A stretch of 64,000 nt of DNA from Polaromonas sp. P2-4 (GTDB taxonomy: Bacteria; Pseudomonadota; Gammaproteobacteria; Burkholderiales; Burkholderiaceae_C), in the NCBI GenBank assembly GCA_024703855.1, contig CP087965.1:2348001-2412000 (forward strand), read 5' to 3'. Positions 40,301-50,371 of this stretch are shown here, one piece after another; within the stretch, counting starts at the first letter, position 1, and the number at the start of each line of letters is the position of its first letter. A model generated the notes under the pieces. The model made no database searches, had not been told where the DNA came from, and worked only from the letters and a program-made list of their open reading frames with translations. The translations under genes and the position numbers were made by a program.

Positions 40301-40450
40301 TCCACGGTGCTCAGCCTGCTGGTAGTGCCGGCGGTGTTCACCTACATGGACGACCTGGAGCAGTGGGTACGGCGCACTGTGGGTCGCCTGCGTGGGCGGC
40401 CTGGCACCAAGGAAGCAGCAACGCAAAGCGCGACGAACGAGCCGATGTAA
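37334..40450 (+). CDS. RND efflux permease, HAE1/MdtBC type (two frame breaks)
   Basis: Proton-driven inner-membrane pump of about 1039 residues. The N-terminus (SAWSIKNPIPAVMLFVLLTF, VQNFPDIDLPTVTVSASLPG) and helix region (LLALSLVIGILVDDAIVEVE, which carries the proton-relay Asp pair, then VIATTFTLIAVFLPTAFMSG) are standard. The second half has FKDFLHPVTILAALPLSLGG, SLIGLIMLMGIATKNSILLV and MTTLAMGAGMMPIALGFGSA. The frame breaks near 39360 (ALAVEK to LRTIPGLGN) and 40180 (HKRA to RPIIMTT). Last gene of the tetR-OMP-adaptor-permease operon; an SDR-ACP-ketosynthase group follows 72 bp later. The substrate is unknown. Confidence 0.94.
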
Positions 40451-40522
40451 AAGCGCCTCCCGCGTATCGAACAGAAAGGGGGGCTGACTTATACTTTCGG
40501 GCTCACCTTTACATTTCTTCAC

Positions 40523-41569
40523 ATGTCAAAACGCGTACTGCTTTCGGGCGCAACCGGCCTGATTGGCGGCGAGTTGATGCTTCTTCTGGCTGCGCGCGGC
40601 GTCTACAGCACCGCTGTAGTCCGCGCCGCCGACTCAAACCAGGCCCGTGCCCGCCTCCTCGAACGTCTGCAAAAAAGCGTTTTGTGGAAGCCTGAATTCG
40701 CCGACATGGTGTCGGCAGAAGCCGGTGACGTCATTGAGCCCAATTTCGGCCTGAGCCCTGCGGTCATCCAGTCGGCGGACGTGGTGCTGCACTCTGCGGC
40801 CAACACATCCTTCAAGCCCGGTGCCGGCGTCTACCCGATCAATATCAAGGCCGCCGAGCAGTTTGCCGGCATCCTCAAAAGCCTGCGCCCGTCGCAGCGC
40901 GGCTTCTTCGTCGGGACCGCAGCCGTGACCACTGAGCCACGCGGCGTGATCACCGAAGACATGCCCTTTGCCGGTTACGCCAACGATTACATTGCCTCCA
41001 AGCGCGATGCCGAAAAACTGCTGCGCGCCACCGGCAGCCCCTTTGTCAGCCTGCGTCCCGGCATCGTGCTGGCCCGGGGTATTGACGATGCCAAGCTGTC
41101 ACGCAACATGCTGTGGTCGATTCCCGTGATGGCTGAGCTGGGCGATGTGCCGCTGGACCCGGCGGGCAAACTCGATTTTGCGCCGGTGGACTTTATTGCC
41201 AGTGCCTTTGCCGAGGTGCTGCTCAAGTCCGAGTTGAAGCATGACTGCTACCACGTCTCGACCGGGGAGGACTCCATGAGCTTCAAGGCGCTGGCCGACG
41301 AACTGACGGCGACCATGCCGGGCATAGGCAAGCTGGTGATGCGCGGCCGTGACTATGTGCCCACACCCAAATTTGCCCGCCAGCGCTGGATGTACGCGGC
41401 CTTGCAGCCCTACCTGCCGTTCTTGACGGCCGACGCCGTTTTCAGCAATGCCCGTTTGCGTGCCGAAATCGGCGCTGCGGCCATTGCGCCTGCGCCTGTC
41501 AGCTACCTGGGGGAGTTACTGGGCACCTTCAGCCTGTCCGATGCCGTCAGGCAGATGTACACGCCTTAA
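40523..41569 (+). CDS. SDR/thioester-reductase-like NAD(P)-dependent protein
   Basis: Intact, 348 residues. Rossmann start LLSGATGLIGGELMLLLAAR (GxxGxxG nucleotide site at residues 8-14), VVLHSAANTSFKPGAG, catalytic-type YIASK (YxxxK, about residue 155) and SPFVSLRPGIVLARG. This is the extended-SDR pattern seen in thioester reductase and male-sterility domains that release carrier-bound acyl groups as aldehydes. Immediately downstream are an acyl carrier protein and a ketoacyl synthase, which fits a carrier-linked acyl substrate. The product is unknown; it could equally be a sugar or sterol-type epimerase/dehydrogenase. Confidence 0.8.
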   Translation: MSKRVLLSGATGLIGGELMLLLAARGVYSTAVVRAADSNQARARLLERLQKSVLWKPEFADMVSAEAGDVIEPNFGLSPAVIQSADVVLHSAANTSFKPGAGVYPINIKAAEQFAGILKSLRPSQRGFFVGTAAVTTEPRGVITEDMPFAGYANDYIASKRDAEKLLRATGSPFVSLRPGIVLARGIDDAKLSRNMLWSIPVMAELGDVPLDPAGKLDFAPVDFIASAFAEVLLKSELKHDCYHVSTGEDSMSFKALADELTATMPGIGKLVMRGRDYVPTPKFARQRWMYAALQPYLPFLTADAVFSNARLRAEIGAAAIAPAPVSYLGELLGTFSLSDAVRQMYTP

Positions 41570-41706
41570 GGCGCAAAAACAAGATCGCAGCACCGCAACG
41601 CCGCTTTTGTAAAATAATTTTTAGATTTCAACAAAAGTCTGCCGTTACATTGATGGCAAACAATAAGTTGATAGCGCTTTGCCTACAAACACTAATTGGT
41701 TGAGTA

Positions 41707-41961
41707 ATGAACTCTGATTTGATCCATCTTTTCGCCGAAACATTTGGCATCAGCGAGGAGAAATTGTTGCCCGATGCCACGCTGGAGAGCCTCGGACTGG
41801 ACTCTCTGGCGGTCATCGAATTCCTGTTCCAGATCGAAGACCAGTTCGGTATCCAGATCCCCGACCAGGCCAATCCACCGCGCACCTTGGGCGAGATGGT
41901 TCAACTGATTGAACCACTGCTTCCTGCGGATACGTCTGCCGGTAAACCTGCCGCCGCCTGA
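41707..41961 (+). CDS. Acyl carrier protein
   Basis: Intact, 84 residues. Four-helix carrier protein with the phosphopantetheine site GLDSLAVIEFLFQIEDQFGI (Ser in DSL, about residue 37) and an alanine-rich tail. It is distinct from a housekeeping AcpP: FabD/FabG are not adjacent and the DSL context is DSLAVIEF rather than DSLDTVE. It lies between the SDR gene and a ketoacyl synthase gene (29 bp), so it probably serves that synthase. The AT-rich 137 bp before it (41570-41706) may hold its own promoter. Confidence 0.92.
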   Translation: MNSDLIHLFAETFGISEEKLLPDATLESLGLDSLAVIEFLFQIEDQFGIQIPDQANPPRTLGEMVQLIEPLLPADTSAGKPAAA

Positions 41962-41990
41962 GCGCCACGACGAATCTGCCAAGGACTGCC

Positions 41991-43234
41991 ATGCGTCGCG
42001 TTGCCATCACCGGTCTGGGTGTCGTTTCTGCCGTAGGCGCTGGAACTCCTGCATTTTTTGCGTCGCTGCTCTCGGCGCGCTCGGGCATCCGGTCCATAGA
42101 CATCGCCTTTCCTACCGGCACAGAAAGCGTGCTGGCAGGTGCCATCGACTTTGATCCCGACCAGCACTTTCCGCGCGCCCGCCTGCTGACCATGGACCGT
42201 GTCAGCCAGTTTGCGCTGGTCGTGGTCATGAAGCCATGGCACAGGCCGGACTGGGAGATTCCACTGCCTGGCCCGCCAGCCTGGCACCCGAGCGATTTGG
42301 CGTTTCCCTGGGCACCGGCAGTGGCGGCGCCGGCTCCACCGAAGTGGCCTATACCGCATTGCTGGAACAAAAAGTCACGCGTCTGCGCCCCATGACGGTG
42401 GTGCTGGCCATGAACAATGCCATTGCCGCCCATGTGTCCATGGAGTTCGGCCTCAAAGGCCCGAGCAGCACGATTTCCAACGCCTGCGCATCCTCGGCCA
42501 CCTCCATTGGTGAAGCCTTTCGCCAGATTCGCCATGGCTATGCCGATGCCATGCTGGCCGGCGGTTCGGAGGCACTGCTGAACCGGGGCACCATCAAGGC
42601 CTGGCAGGCCATGCACACCCTGGCCAAGCCCCACGCCGATGGCGACGAAGCTTCCTGCCGCCCGTTTTCAGCGGACCGTAGCGGTCTGGTGCTGGCCGAA
42701 GGCGCGGCCATGCTGGTTCTGGAAGAGTGGGAAAGCGCCAAACGGCGCGGCGCGAACATCCTGGCGGAACTCTCGGGCTACGCATCGACGACCGACGCCC
42801 ATCACCTGACCCAGCCAGAGCCCCAGGGCCAGGCACGGGCCATGACGCTGGCGCTGGCCGATGCGGGGCTTGGAGCGTCCGACATTGGCTACCTCAACGC
42901 GCACGGCACCGCCACCGATGTGGGCGATGTGGTCGAGACCAGCGCCATCAAACTGGTTTTCCAGGCTAATGCTGGCCGCTTGCCGGTCAGCTCCAGCAAA
43001 GGCGTGCATGGCCACGCCATGGGTGCGGCCGGGGCCATGGAATTCATCGCCAGCGTGCTGGCGTTGCGGGCACAGCAGCTGCCACCAACCGCTTTCCTCG
43101 ACAACCCGGACCCTCGCTGCGATCTCGATTACATCCCGTTGCTTGCGCGGGATTGCACCGGCATGCGTGCGGTCATGTCAAATTCGTTCGCCTTTGGCGG
43201 CTCCAATGCCGTGCTGATCGCCAAAGCTGCCTGA
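41991..43234 (+). CDS. Beta-ketoacyl-ACP synthase, FabF-like (frame break)
   Basis: About 414 residues. Condensing enzyme with the Cys-His-His triad: NACASSATSIGEAF (active Cys about residue 164), YLNAHGTATDVGD and SSSKGVHGHAMGAAGAMEFI. The N-terminus MRRVAITGLGVVSAVGAGTP is typical of KAS II. The break is near 42228; one more G gives ALVVVMEAMAQAGL. It follows the acyl carrier protein by 29 bp and probably condenses acyl groups on it. No acyltransferase, dehydratase or thioesterase is nearby, so this is a partial set acting with general fatty-acid enzymes or making a small product. Confidence 0.93.
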
Positions 43235-43271
43235 GCCCCGGGCCCTCAGCCGCCACCCGCTACAGCAGCAG

Positions 43272-43748
43272 TCAACTGGCTGAGCGTATTTTTTTCACCA
43301 GTGCGGTGGTGGAATAGCCATCGACAAACGGTATCGCCACGGCCTTGCCGCCATAGGCTTTCACCACCGCCGTTTCGGCCAGCTTGTCCATGTCGTAGTC
43401 GCCGCCCTTGACCAGGGTGTCAGGCTTGAGCTCGGCAATCAGCTCCAGCGGCGTGTCTTCGTCAAACCAGGTCACCAGGCTCACCGACTCCAGCGCCGCC
43501 ATCATGACGGCGCGGTCTTCCTCGTTGTTCAGAGGACGATCCGGCCCCTTGCCCAAACGTCGGGCCGACGCATCGGTGTTGAGCGCCAGTACCAGGCTGC
43601 CGCCCAGCGCGCCAAGTAGGTGACATGACCACGGTGCAGCACATCGAACACGCCGTTGGTGAATACCACCGGCTTGGGCAGCACCGCGACCCCGCGCAAC
43701 CGCCTCATCGCGCGAGACGATTTTGTCCAGAAAATCGGGTTTGCTCAC
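43272..43748 (-). CDS. rfaE2: RfaE2-like heptose-1-phosphate adenylyltransferase (two compensating frame breaks)
   Basis: About 159 residues, the size of stand-alone HldE C-terminal (RfaE domain II) proteins, which make ADP-D-glycero-D-manno-heptose for LPS core. The nucleotidyltransferase site FTNGVFDVLHRGHVTYLA (HxGH) lies in one frame between breaks near 43700 and 43612; the rest (ALGGSLVLALNTDASARRLG, NNEEDRAVMMAALESVSLV, VKGGDYDMDKLAETAVV) is in the other. GTG 43748 overlaps the stop of the upstream di-iron protein gene as GTGA, so the two are probably translated together. Confidence 0.88.
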   Translation of the reverse strand: MSKPDFLDKIVSRDEAVARGRGAAQAGGIHQRRVRCAAPWSCHLLGALGGSLVLALNTDASARRLGKGPDRPLNNEEDRAVMMAALESVSLVTWFDEDTPLELIAELKPDTLVKGGDYDMDKLAETAVVKAYGGKAVAIPFVDGYSTTALVKKIRSAS

Positions 43749-44626
43749 GCGGTTTGCGGTTTGCTGTCGGGCGTGATGACCGCTGCCAGCTCTTTGCCCA
43801 GTTCCTTGCCTATGCTCTTGCGAAAGCGGTTCAGCTCCTGAACGCTTTTGAAGCTCTGGTTCATCAGCAGGCTCAGGTTGTGCAGGATGCGCTCGACCAC
43901 TTTGCCTTCCCACACCGCGTCAAACTTGATCTGGGTGTCGAGCCAGTGCTCCAGCCATTCGGGGTTGGGCAGGCGGCTCTGAATGGTGTCACGCGGGAAC
44001 AGGTTTTTGTTCACATGCAGGTTGGTGGGATGCAGGGCCTGCGCCGTCCGGCGGGCGCTCGCCATGAGTACACCCACTTTGGTAAAAGCGATCTTGGCTT
44101 CGTTGCCAAAGTTGTTGATGGCGCGCTTCATGTAGCGCAGGTAAGCGCCGCCGTGGCGCGCCTCGTCCTGGCTGAGCTGGGTGTAAATCTGCTTGATGAC
44201 CGGCTCGGTATGCCACTCACTGGCGCGGCGGTACCAGTGGTTCAAGCGAATTTCGCCGCAAAAATGCAGCATCAGGGTTTCCAGCGCCGGCGCTGGCTCG
44301 AACTCGAAACGCACTTCATGCAGCTCCTGCTCGGTCGGGGCCAGATCGGGACGGAAGCGCCTGAGGTATTCCATCAGCACCAGCGAATGTTTTTGCTCTT
44401 CAAAAAACCAGATCGAGATAAAGGCCGAGAAATCGCTGTCATCCTTGTTGTCGCGCAGGAACATCTCGGTGGCAGGCAAAGCCGACCACTCGGTGATGGC
44501 ATTCATTTTGATGGTCTGGGCCTGCTCATCGGACAGTTTGGAGGCATCAAAACTGGCCCAGGGAATGTCTTTGTCCATGTCCCAGCGGACAGATTCGAGT
44601 TGTTTGAACAGTTCGGGGTAAAGCAT
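43745..44626 (-). CDS. Ferritin-like di-iron protein (acyl-ACP desaturase-like)
   Basis: Intact, 293 residues from ATG 44626, with AAGGAG about eight bases upstream. The predicted all-helical protein carries two carboxylate-bridged di-iron motifs: FFEEQKHSLVLMEYLRRF (EExxH) and LSQDEARHGGAYLRYM (DExxH), each with a partner Glu in an earlier helix (TEMF, CGEIRLNHWY). This matches ferritin-like oxygenases such as acyl-ACP desaturases, though the substrate is not evident. It is coupled to rfaE2 by a 4-bp overlap, perhaps linking it to envelope lipid or LPS synthesis (inference). Confidence 0.82.
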   Translation of the reverse strand: MLYPELFKQLESVRWDMDKDIPWASFDASKLSDEQAQTIKMNAITEWSALPATEMFLRDNKDDSDFSAFISIWFFEEQKHSLVLMEYLRRFRPDLAPTEQELHEVRFEFEPAPALETLMLHFCGEIRLNHWYRRASEWHTEPVIKQIYTQLSQDEARHGGAYLRYMKRAINNFGNEAKIAFTKVGVLMASARRTAQALHPTNLHVNKNLFPRDTIQSRLPNPEWLEHWLDTQIKFDAVWEGKVVERILHNLSLLMNQSFKSVQELNRFRKSIGKELGKELAAVITPDSKPQTA

Positions 44627-44897
44627 ATGAACTCCTTGGCAAGCGGATACGCAGAAAAATCTGCCTCGGATGTCTTGCCGGCCCATCCTGGGTACTAACA
44701 CGATTTTAGGCGGCTAATGTGACAGCTGGTGACTTGCGGGCGGTTTACAAGTAAATCAGGGTTGTTTGAGCCCTTGTGCCAGGCTATTTGATGACAAAAG
44801 GCGGGGCATGGGCGCCACGATGAATGGCTTGACCTTGGATCAATCTGGAGGCATTGTTAAGGCGTACCTACTTCCACGATCTGCCAGCGAGTCAACC

Positions 44898-45520
44898 ATG
44901 TATGCCTTAACCCCTAAGTTCTTGCGCCTGAGCGCGCTCCTTCTCGGCTGCACACTGTTTGCGGCAGGGGTCTGGTCGGCAACGCCCGACACGGCCGCGC
45001 CACTTGCCATTCTGACCGCCCCGACCGCGTCACCCGTCGCCTGCCCCGCCCTTTTGCAGCAAAACTTTTTGCGCTTGCAGGATGAAAAACCGCAGTCGCT
45101 TTGCCAGTACAGCGGCAAAGTCGTGGTCGTCGTCAATACCGCCAGCTTTTGCGGTTTTACGCCGCAGTACCAGGGCCTGGAAGCGCTGTATGCCCAGTAC
45201 AAGGAACGTGGGCTGGTGGTGCTGGGGTTTCCCTCCAACGACTTTTCGCAGGAAACCGGCAGCAACAAAGAGATTGCGGATTTTTGCGAGAACACCTTTG
45301 GCGTGAAATTCCCGATGTTCACCAAAACCAGCGTAACCGGCAAAGACGCCAACCCGCTCTTCAAGCAACTGGCCGCCAAAACCGGCACCTCACCGCGCTG
45401 GAACTTTTACAAATACGTGATTCGCGCGATGGCGTCAGCGTCGTCAGTTTCAACTCCATGGTCGGCCCTGCCAGCCGTCAATTTGTCAGCGAGATCGAAA
45501 AACAGCTGGCCGTCAAATAA
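44898..45520 (+). CDS. Glutathione peroxidase, exported (frame break)
   Basis: About 207 residues. The N-terminal hydrophobic segment (FLRLSALLLGCTLFAAGVW) suggests export to the periplasm. Peroxidatic Cys in VVVNTASFCGFTPQYQGLEA, the FPSNDFSQETGSNKEIADFC segment and the Trp-Asn of RWNFYKYVI are the GPx motifs. The protein uses Cys, not selenocysteine, and has FPSND where many GPx have FPCNQ, a known variant. The break is near 45422; the continuation reads DRDGVSVVSFNSMVGPASRQ. It stands alone between a divergent di-iron gene (gap 271 bp, no gene seen) and a co-directional FAD oxidoreductase. Confidence 0.92.
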
Positions 45521-45800
45521 GCTGGCTTGACATGCGTCATTTGCACGTTAACAAATATTTACCGCACGAATCCCGCAAATGTGGGGAACTACCGCCCGCC
45601 CCGCGCCCTCCTATAAAGGCTGGCAAGGTTTGCTCCTGCAAGCGGCGCCGGCAAGAAAACAGTTTCATTGTTGCGAAGCCTTCTAAACCCTCTCGGTTCA
45701 GCTGCAATCCCGGGGCGCTTCTCCTCCTCCCTCCCTCCCTCGTTCGCGCCGGGGCGCTTTGCAGCATTTTTATCTTCTGGCCTTTTGTCGGGTTGTCGGC

Positions 45801-47111
45801 ATGAGCTGCGCACCGTTGCGGGTCGCCATCATCGGCTCGGGCATCTCGGGCCTGGCCGTGGCGCATACCCTGCACGGCCTTGCCGAAGTCACCCTGTTTG
45901 AAGCGGGCGACTACTTTGGCGGCCACACCCACACCGTAGACATCACGCTGCCCACACCGCAAGGCCCCATCAGCCATGGCGTGGACACCGGTTTTCTGGT
46001 GTTCAACGAGCGCACCTACCCCCATCTCACCAACCTGTTTGCCGAGCTGGGCGTGGAAACCGTCCAATCGGACATGTCGTTTTCGGTCAAGGTGCCCGAT
46101 GCCTTGCAGGGCAGGGGCCTGGAGTGGAGCGGCTGCAGCCTGAACAGCGTATTTGCCCAGCGCGGCAACCTCACCCACTGGAAATTTCTGCGCATGCTGG
46201 GTGACATTGTTCGCTTCAACCGCATCGCCAACCGGCTGGCCGAGTCGGGCGCGGATGCCGCGATGATGCAGCCGCTGGGCGATTTTTTACGCACCAAAAA
46301 GTTCTCGGACGAATTTCATGACTGGTATTTCCTGCCCATGATGGGCTGTATCTGGTCCTGCCCGACCGACCAGATGCTGCAGTTTCCGGTCGCCACCATG
46401 ATCCGCTTTTGCCACAACCATGGGCTGATCCAGATCACCGACCGACCGCAGTGGTGGACGGTCAAGGACGGCGCCCGCCATTACGTTGAAAAAATCATTG
46501 CCCGCATCGGCGACAAGCGCCTGAACACCCCGGTCCGCCTGATTGAACGTGATGACCAAGGCGTGCGCGTCATCACCGATGGCCGTGCCGAGCGCTTTGA
46601 CAAAGTGGTGCTGGCCGCCCACTCCGACCAGTCGCTGGCCCTGCTGCGTGATGCCAGTCCGGCCGAGCGCGAGGCCCTCGGCGCCATTTGCTATCAGCCC
46701 AACCGCGCCGTGCTGCATACCGATGCCTCGGTACTGCCGCAAAGAAAGCTCGCTTGGGCCGCCTGGAACTACGAGCGGGCGCAGGAGACCGGGCAAGAGT
46801 CGGCGCGTGTCTGCCTGCACTACCTGCTCAACCGGCTGCAACCCCTGCCGTTCAAGCAGCCCGTGGTGGTTTCGCTGAATCCAGTGCGCGAGATTGCGCG
46901 CAACCACATCATGGGCGAATTTGACTACACACACCCGGTGTTTGACATGGCGGCGATCCGTGCGCAAAAAGACGTGGCCGCTATGCAAGGCCAGCAGCAC
47001 AGCTATTTTTGCGGTGCCTGGACCGGCTATGGTTTTCATGAAGACGGCCTCAAATCCGGCCTGCTGGTTGCCCGCTTGCTGCTTCAAGCGCAGGCCAAGG
47101 CAGCCACATGA
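45801..47111 (+). CDS. FAD-dependent amine-oxidase-like oxidoreductase
   Basis: Intact, 436 residues from ATG 45801. N-terminal FAD-binding motif RVAIIGSGISGLAVAHTLHG (GxGxxG) with FEAGDYFGGHTH, and the C-terminal FCGAWTGYGFHEDGLKSGLL flavin contact. It belongs to the NAD(P)/FAD protein group usually found with DUF1365 and cyclopropane-fatty-acyl synthase genes in lipid modification operons. The stop overlaps a short downstream start as ATGA, but that reading frame ends after 39 codons in a family B repeat, so the expected partners are missing. The 280-bp leader (45521-45800) contains a CT-rich tract and no recognisable gene. Confidence 0.88.
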   Translation: MSCAPLRVAIIGSGISGLAVAHTLHGLAEVTLFEAGDYFGGHTHTVDITLPTPQGPISHGVDTGFLVFNERTYPHLTNLFAELGVETVQSDMSFSVKVPDALQGRGLEWSGCSLNSVFAQRGNLTHWKFLRMLGDIVRFNRIANRLAESGADAAMMQPLGDFLRTKKFSDEFHDWYFLPMMGCIWSCPTDQMLQFPVATMIRFCHNHGLIQITDRPQWWTVKDGARHYVEKIIARIGDKRLNTPVRLIERDDQGVRVITDGRAERFDKVVLAAHSDQSLALLRDASPAEREALGAICYQPNRAVLHTDASVLPQRKLAWAAWNYERAQETGQESARVCLHYLLNRLQPLPFKQPVVVSLNPVREIARNHIMGEFDYTHPVFDMAAIRAQKDVAAMQGQQHSYFCGAWTGYGFHEDGLKSGLLVARLLLQAQAKAAT

Positions 47112-47227
47112 AGCCAGCCGCGCCGCCTGCCCAGGCCCTGATTGCTCTGGCTCGACGGCACGATGAACTATTCATCGAAAGCGCACCCGGCAATAAACGC
47201 GAAAAATGGAAATTGCTACTTTTTTAG
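47108..47227 (+). pseudogene. Truncated 39-codon remnant coupled to the FAD oxidoreductase gene
   Basis: ATG 47108 overlaps the oxidoreductase stop (ATGA) and opens MKPAAPPAQALIALARRHDE, ending at TAG 47225-47227 inside a family B hairpin. In related genomes a DUF1365 gene follows the oxidoreductase; PAQALI near the start is compatible with such an origin but is not enough to prove it. I read it as a leftover start of a lost downstream gene. Confidence 0.35.
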
Positions 47228-47277
47228 TAGCTGCTTGCGCCCGTGTTAATTGGGCCTGCAAGCGCTTTTCATGCTCA
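47212..47277 (+). repeat. Family B repeat before the GST gene
   Basis: Perfect hairpin GCTACTTTTTTAGTAGC (47215-47231) followed by TGCTTGCGCCCGTGTTAATT then GGGCCTGCAAGCGC, the clearest form of the family consensus in the window. It lies between the FAD oxidoreductase remnant and the convergent GST gene (stop at 47281), a place where it can end both transcripts. Confidence 0.85.
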
Positions 47278-47280
47278 AGA

Positions 47281-47895
47281 TCAGCTTGGCTGAGTCTCGA
47301 TGAAACTGGGGCGCTGCACCAGTTTTTCCTGCAGTTTGGCCAAGTTGGGGTAGGTTTCGCGCCAGTTGATCTGGGGAAAGCGCAGGTCCAGATAGCCCAG
47401 CGCGCAGCCAACCGCCACATCCGACAGGCTCAGATGAATACCGCTGCAAAACGCCTTGTCGGCCAGACCTGTGCTCATGGCCTTGAGTGTGGCTTCAATT
47501 TTGCCCATCTGGCGCTCAATCCAGGCATCGCTGCGTTCCTGGGCGCTGCGGCCGGCCCAAGTGGCTTCCAGCCGGGCCAAGATGGCGGCGTCCAGCAAAC
47601 CATCGGCCAAGGCTTCCCAGGTTTTCACTTCGGCGCGCTCACGGCCCTGGCTGGGAATCAGCTTGCCCACGGGCGACAGGGTGTCCAGGTATTCCACGAT
47701 CACGCGCGAGTCAAACACGGCTTCGCCGCCTTCCATGACCAGGCAGGGCACCTTGCCCAGCGGGTTGGAGGCGCTGATGGTGGTGTTGGCGGCCCAGACA
47801 TCTTCCAGGACGAACTGGTAGTCGAGCTTTTTCTCAGCCATGACGATGCGCACTTTACGCACATAGGGGCTGGTGGCGGATCCGATGAGTTTCAT
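47281..47895 (-). CDS. Glutathione S-transferase
   Basis: Intact, 204 residues. N-terminal thioredoxin-like domain (MKLIGSATSPYVRKVRIVMA, then NPLGKVPCLVMEGGEAVFDS with the cis-Pro and Ser glutathione contacts) and an all-helical C-terminal domain with LSLSDVAVGCALGYLDLR, the N-capping box region. Cytosolic GST of the YibF-like type; the substrate is unknown. Divergent from purB across 114 bp. Confidence 0.94.
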   Translation of the reverse strand: MKLIGSATSPYVRKVRIVMAEKKLDYQFVLEDVWAANTTISASNPLGKVPCLVMEGGEAVFDSRVIVEYLDTLSPVGKLIPSQGRERAEVKTWEALADGLLDAAILARLEATWAGRSAQERSDAWIERQMGKIEATLKAMSTGLADKAFCSGIHLSLSDVAVGCALGYLDLRFPQINWRETYPNLAKLQEKLVQRPSFIETQPS

Positions 47896-48009
47896 GGTGA
47901 GGGTGTAATCGTGGTCCGTAGAAGGTACATTCTATCGAGTCGGCCATCGCTCCGGCTGACATGGCCTGGCCGGAATGACGCCAGCAGGTGCCGAGCCTAC
48001 AATTGACCC

Positions 48010-49396
<1,387 letters not shown>

Positions 49397-49698
49397 TTAA
49401 GCCGGCATGTCCGCGCCGCAGCGCCAGCACTGCTCAAAGCCGCCTTCAACAATTTCCCCGCAGACGCACAACCAGCGCCGCTGCGGCATGTTTTGCAGCC
49501 TGTGCAACAGCTCGCGTGCGCGGGGTTCATCGTCATCATGCGTCAGCCAGACTTCGGGCAGGCATTGGTCGGGCGGCAGCTCCCCGGCGACGCTGCCCAA
49601 AAAATAACGCTGCACGCTGGCCGCAAAACCAGCCTGCTGCAAGGCGTCGGCCCAGAGTGCGGCAATTGCAATATTGGGAGCGCGGGTGAGGCGAAGCA
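49397..49698 (-). CDS. DUF2007 zinc-ribbon protein
   Basis: Intact, 100 residues from ATG 49698. The N-terminal half (MLRLTRAPNIAIAALWADAL, then LPEVWLTHDDDEPRARELLH) is a DUF2007 domain (putative signal-transducing fold); the C-terminal half has CVCGE and CWRCGADMP, a four-Cys zinc ribbon. The function is not established. A family B repeat (49717-49792) sits directly upstream, followed by a DUF3717-DUF1289 gene on the same strand. Confidence 0.8.
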
Positions 49699-49716
49699 TG
49701 TACCAGTGTAGCAAGA

Positions 49717-49792
49717 TTTTGCTATTAAATTAATAGCTGCTTGTTCCCTGTTTGTCTGGGCAAGATGCTAAAAATGCTTGAGATTCAACTTT
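49717..49792 (+). repeat. Family B repeat between the two small zinc-protein genes
   Basis: Perfect hairpin GCTATTAAATTAATAGC (49720-49736) followed by TGCTTGTTCCCTGTTTGTCT then GGGCAAGATGC. It fills the gap between the stop of the DUF3717-DUF1289 gene (49794) and the start of the DUF2007 gene (49698), so a transcript from the former must pass through it. Confidence 0.82.
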
Positions 49793-49793
49793 T

Positions 49794-50225
49794 TCAGCCC
49801 CCGGGCATCCCGCCGGGCTCCTTGTTTTCAAGCGCCCGGTCTGCATAGCGGCCAAAGCGCCAGGCCGTGGCCTCCAGCGTGATGCGCCGCCAGGTGGCGC
49901 GCTTTTCGACCGGGCTCATCTCGGGCCAGTGCTGCACTTCGTCAAAGGTGCGGCCGCAACCCTTGCACATCTCATCGCCCTGGCTGGTGGAGCAAATCGC
50001 GATGCAGGGCGTGTCGGCCGTGGTGTCGTACCAGACGTGCCAGGCGGCCAGCGCCTTGGGCGGAAAGCTCCTCTCATCGGCTTCGTCCTCATGGTAGAAA
50101 ACCATCAGCGCATACACCTCGGCCAGCGCGCAACTCGGGCGCCAGCGTAATGCCGTCGGGCGACGGCTTTTGGCGCGCCAGCAATTGATGGCGGCTTCGA
50201 TGTCAGTGATGTGGATGCCGGGCAT
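49794..50225 (-). CDS. DUF3717-DUF1289 fusion protein (two compensating frame breaks)
   Basis: About 143 residues from ATG 50225. The N-terminal part MPGIHITDIEAAINCWRAKS and ALAEVYALMVFYHEDEADE is a DUF3717 domain; the C-terminal part TPCIAICSTSQGDEMCKGCG, RTFDEVQHWPEMSPVEKRAT is DUF1289 with three Cys before CGRT, a Fe-S or zinc type motif. Between about 50128 and 50165 the proper reading SPDGITLAPELR is in another frame, so two nearby breaks cancel out. Both domains are of unknown function; the combination is common in Burkholderiales as far as I recall. Confidence 0.75.
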   Translation of the reverse strand: MPGIHITDIEAAINCWRAKSRRPTALRWRPSCALAEVYALMVFYHEDEADERSFPPKALAAWHVWYDTTADTPCIAICSTSQGDEMCKGCGRTFDEVQHWPEMSPVEKRATWRRITLEATAWRFGRYADRALENKEPGGMPGG

Positions 50226-50371
50226 GGGGAAATTAGGGATGGACAGCGTGCGGTTCAGCGCCTGGAACGACGCGGCAAAGCCGGGCTGTTCATTATCGGC
50301 CAAACGGCAAAGTAGCAATCAGCCTGTAGGCGCAAGGTGATTTGCAAAAAATCCGGTTTTATAGTCCAATA

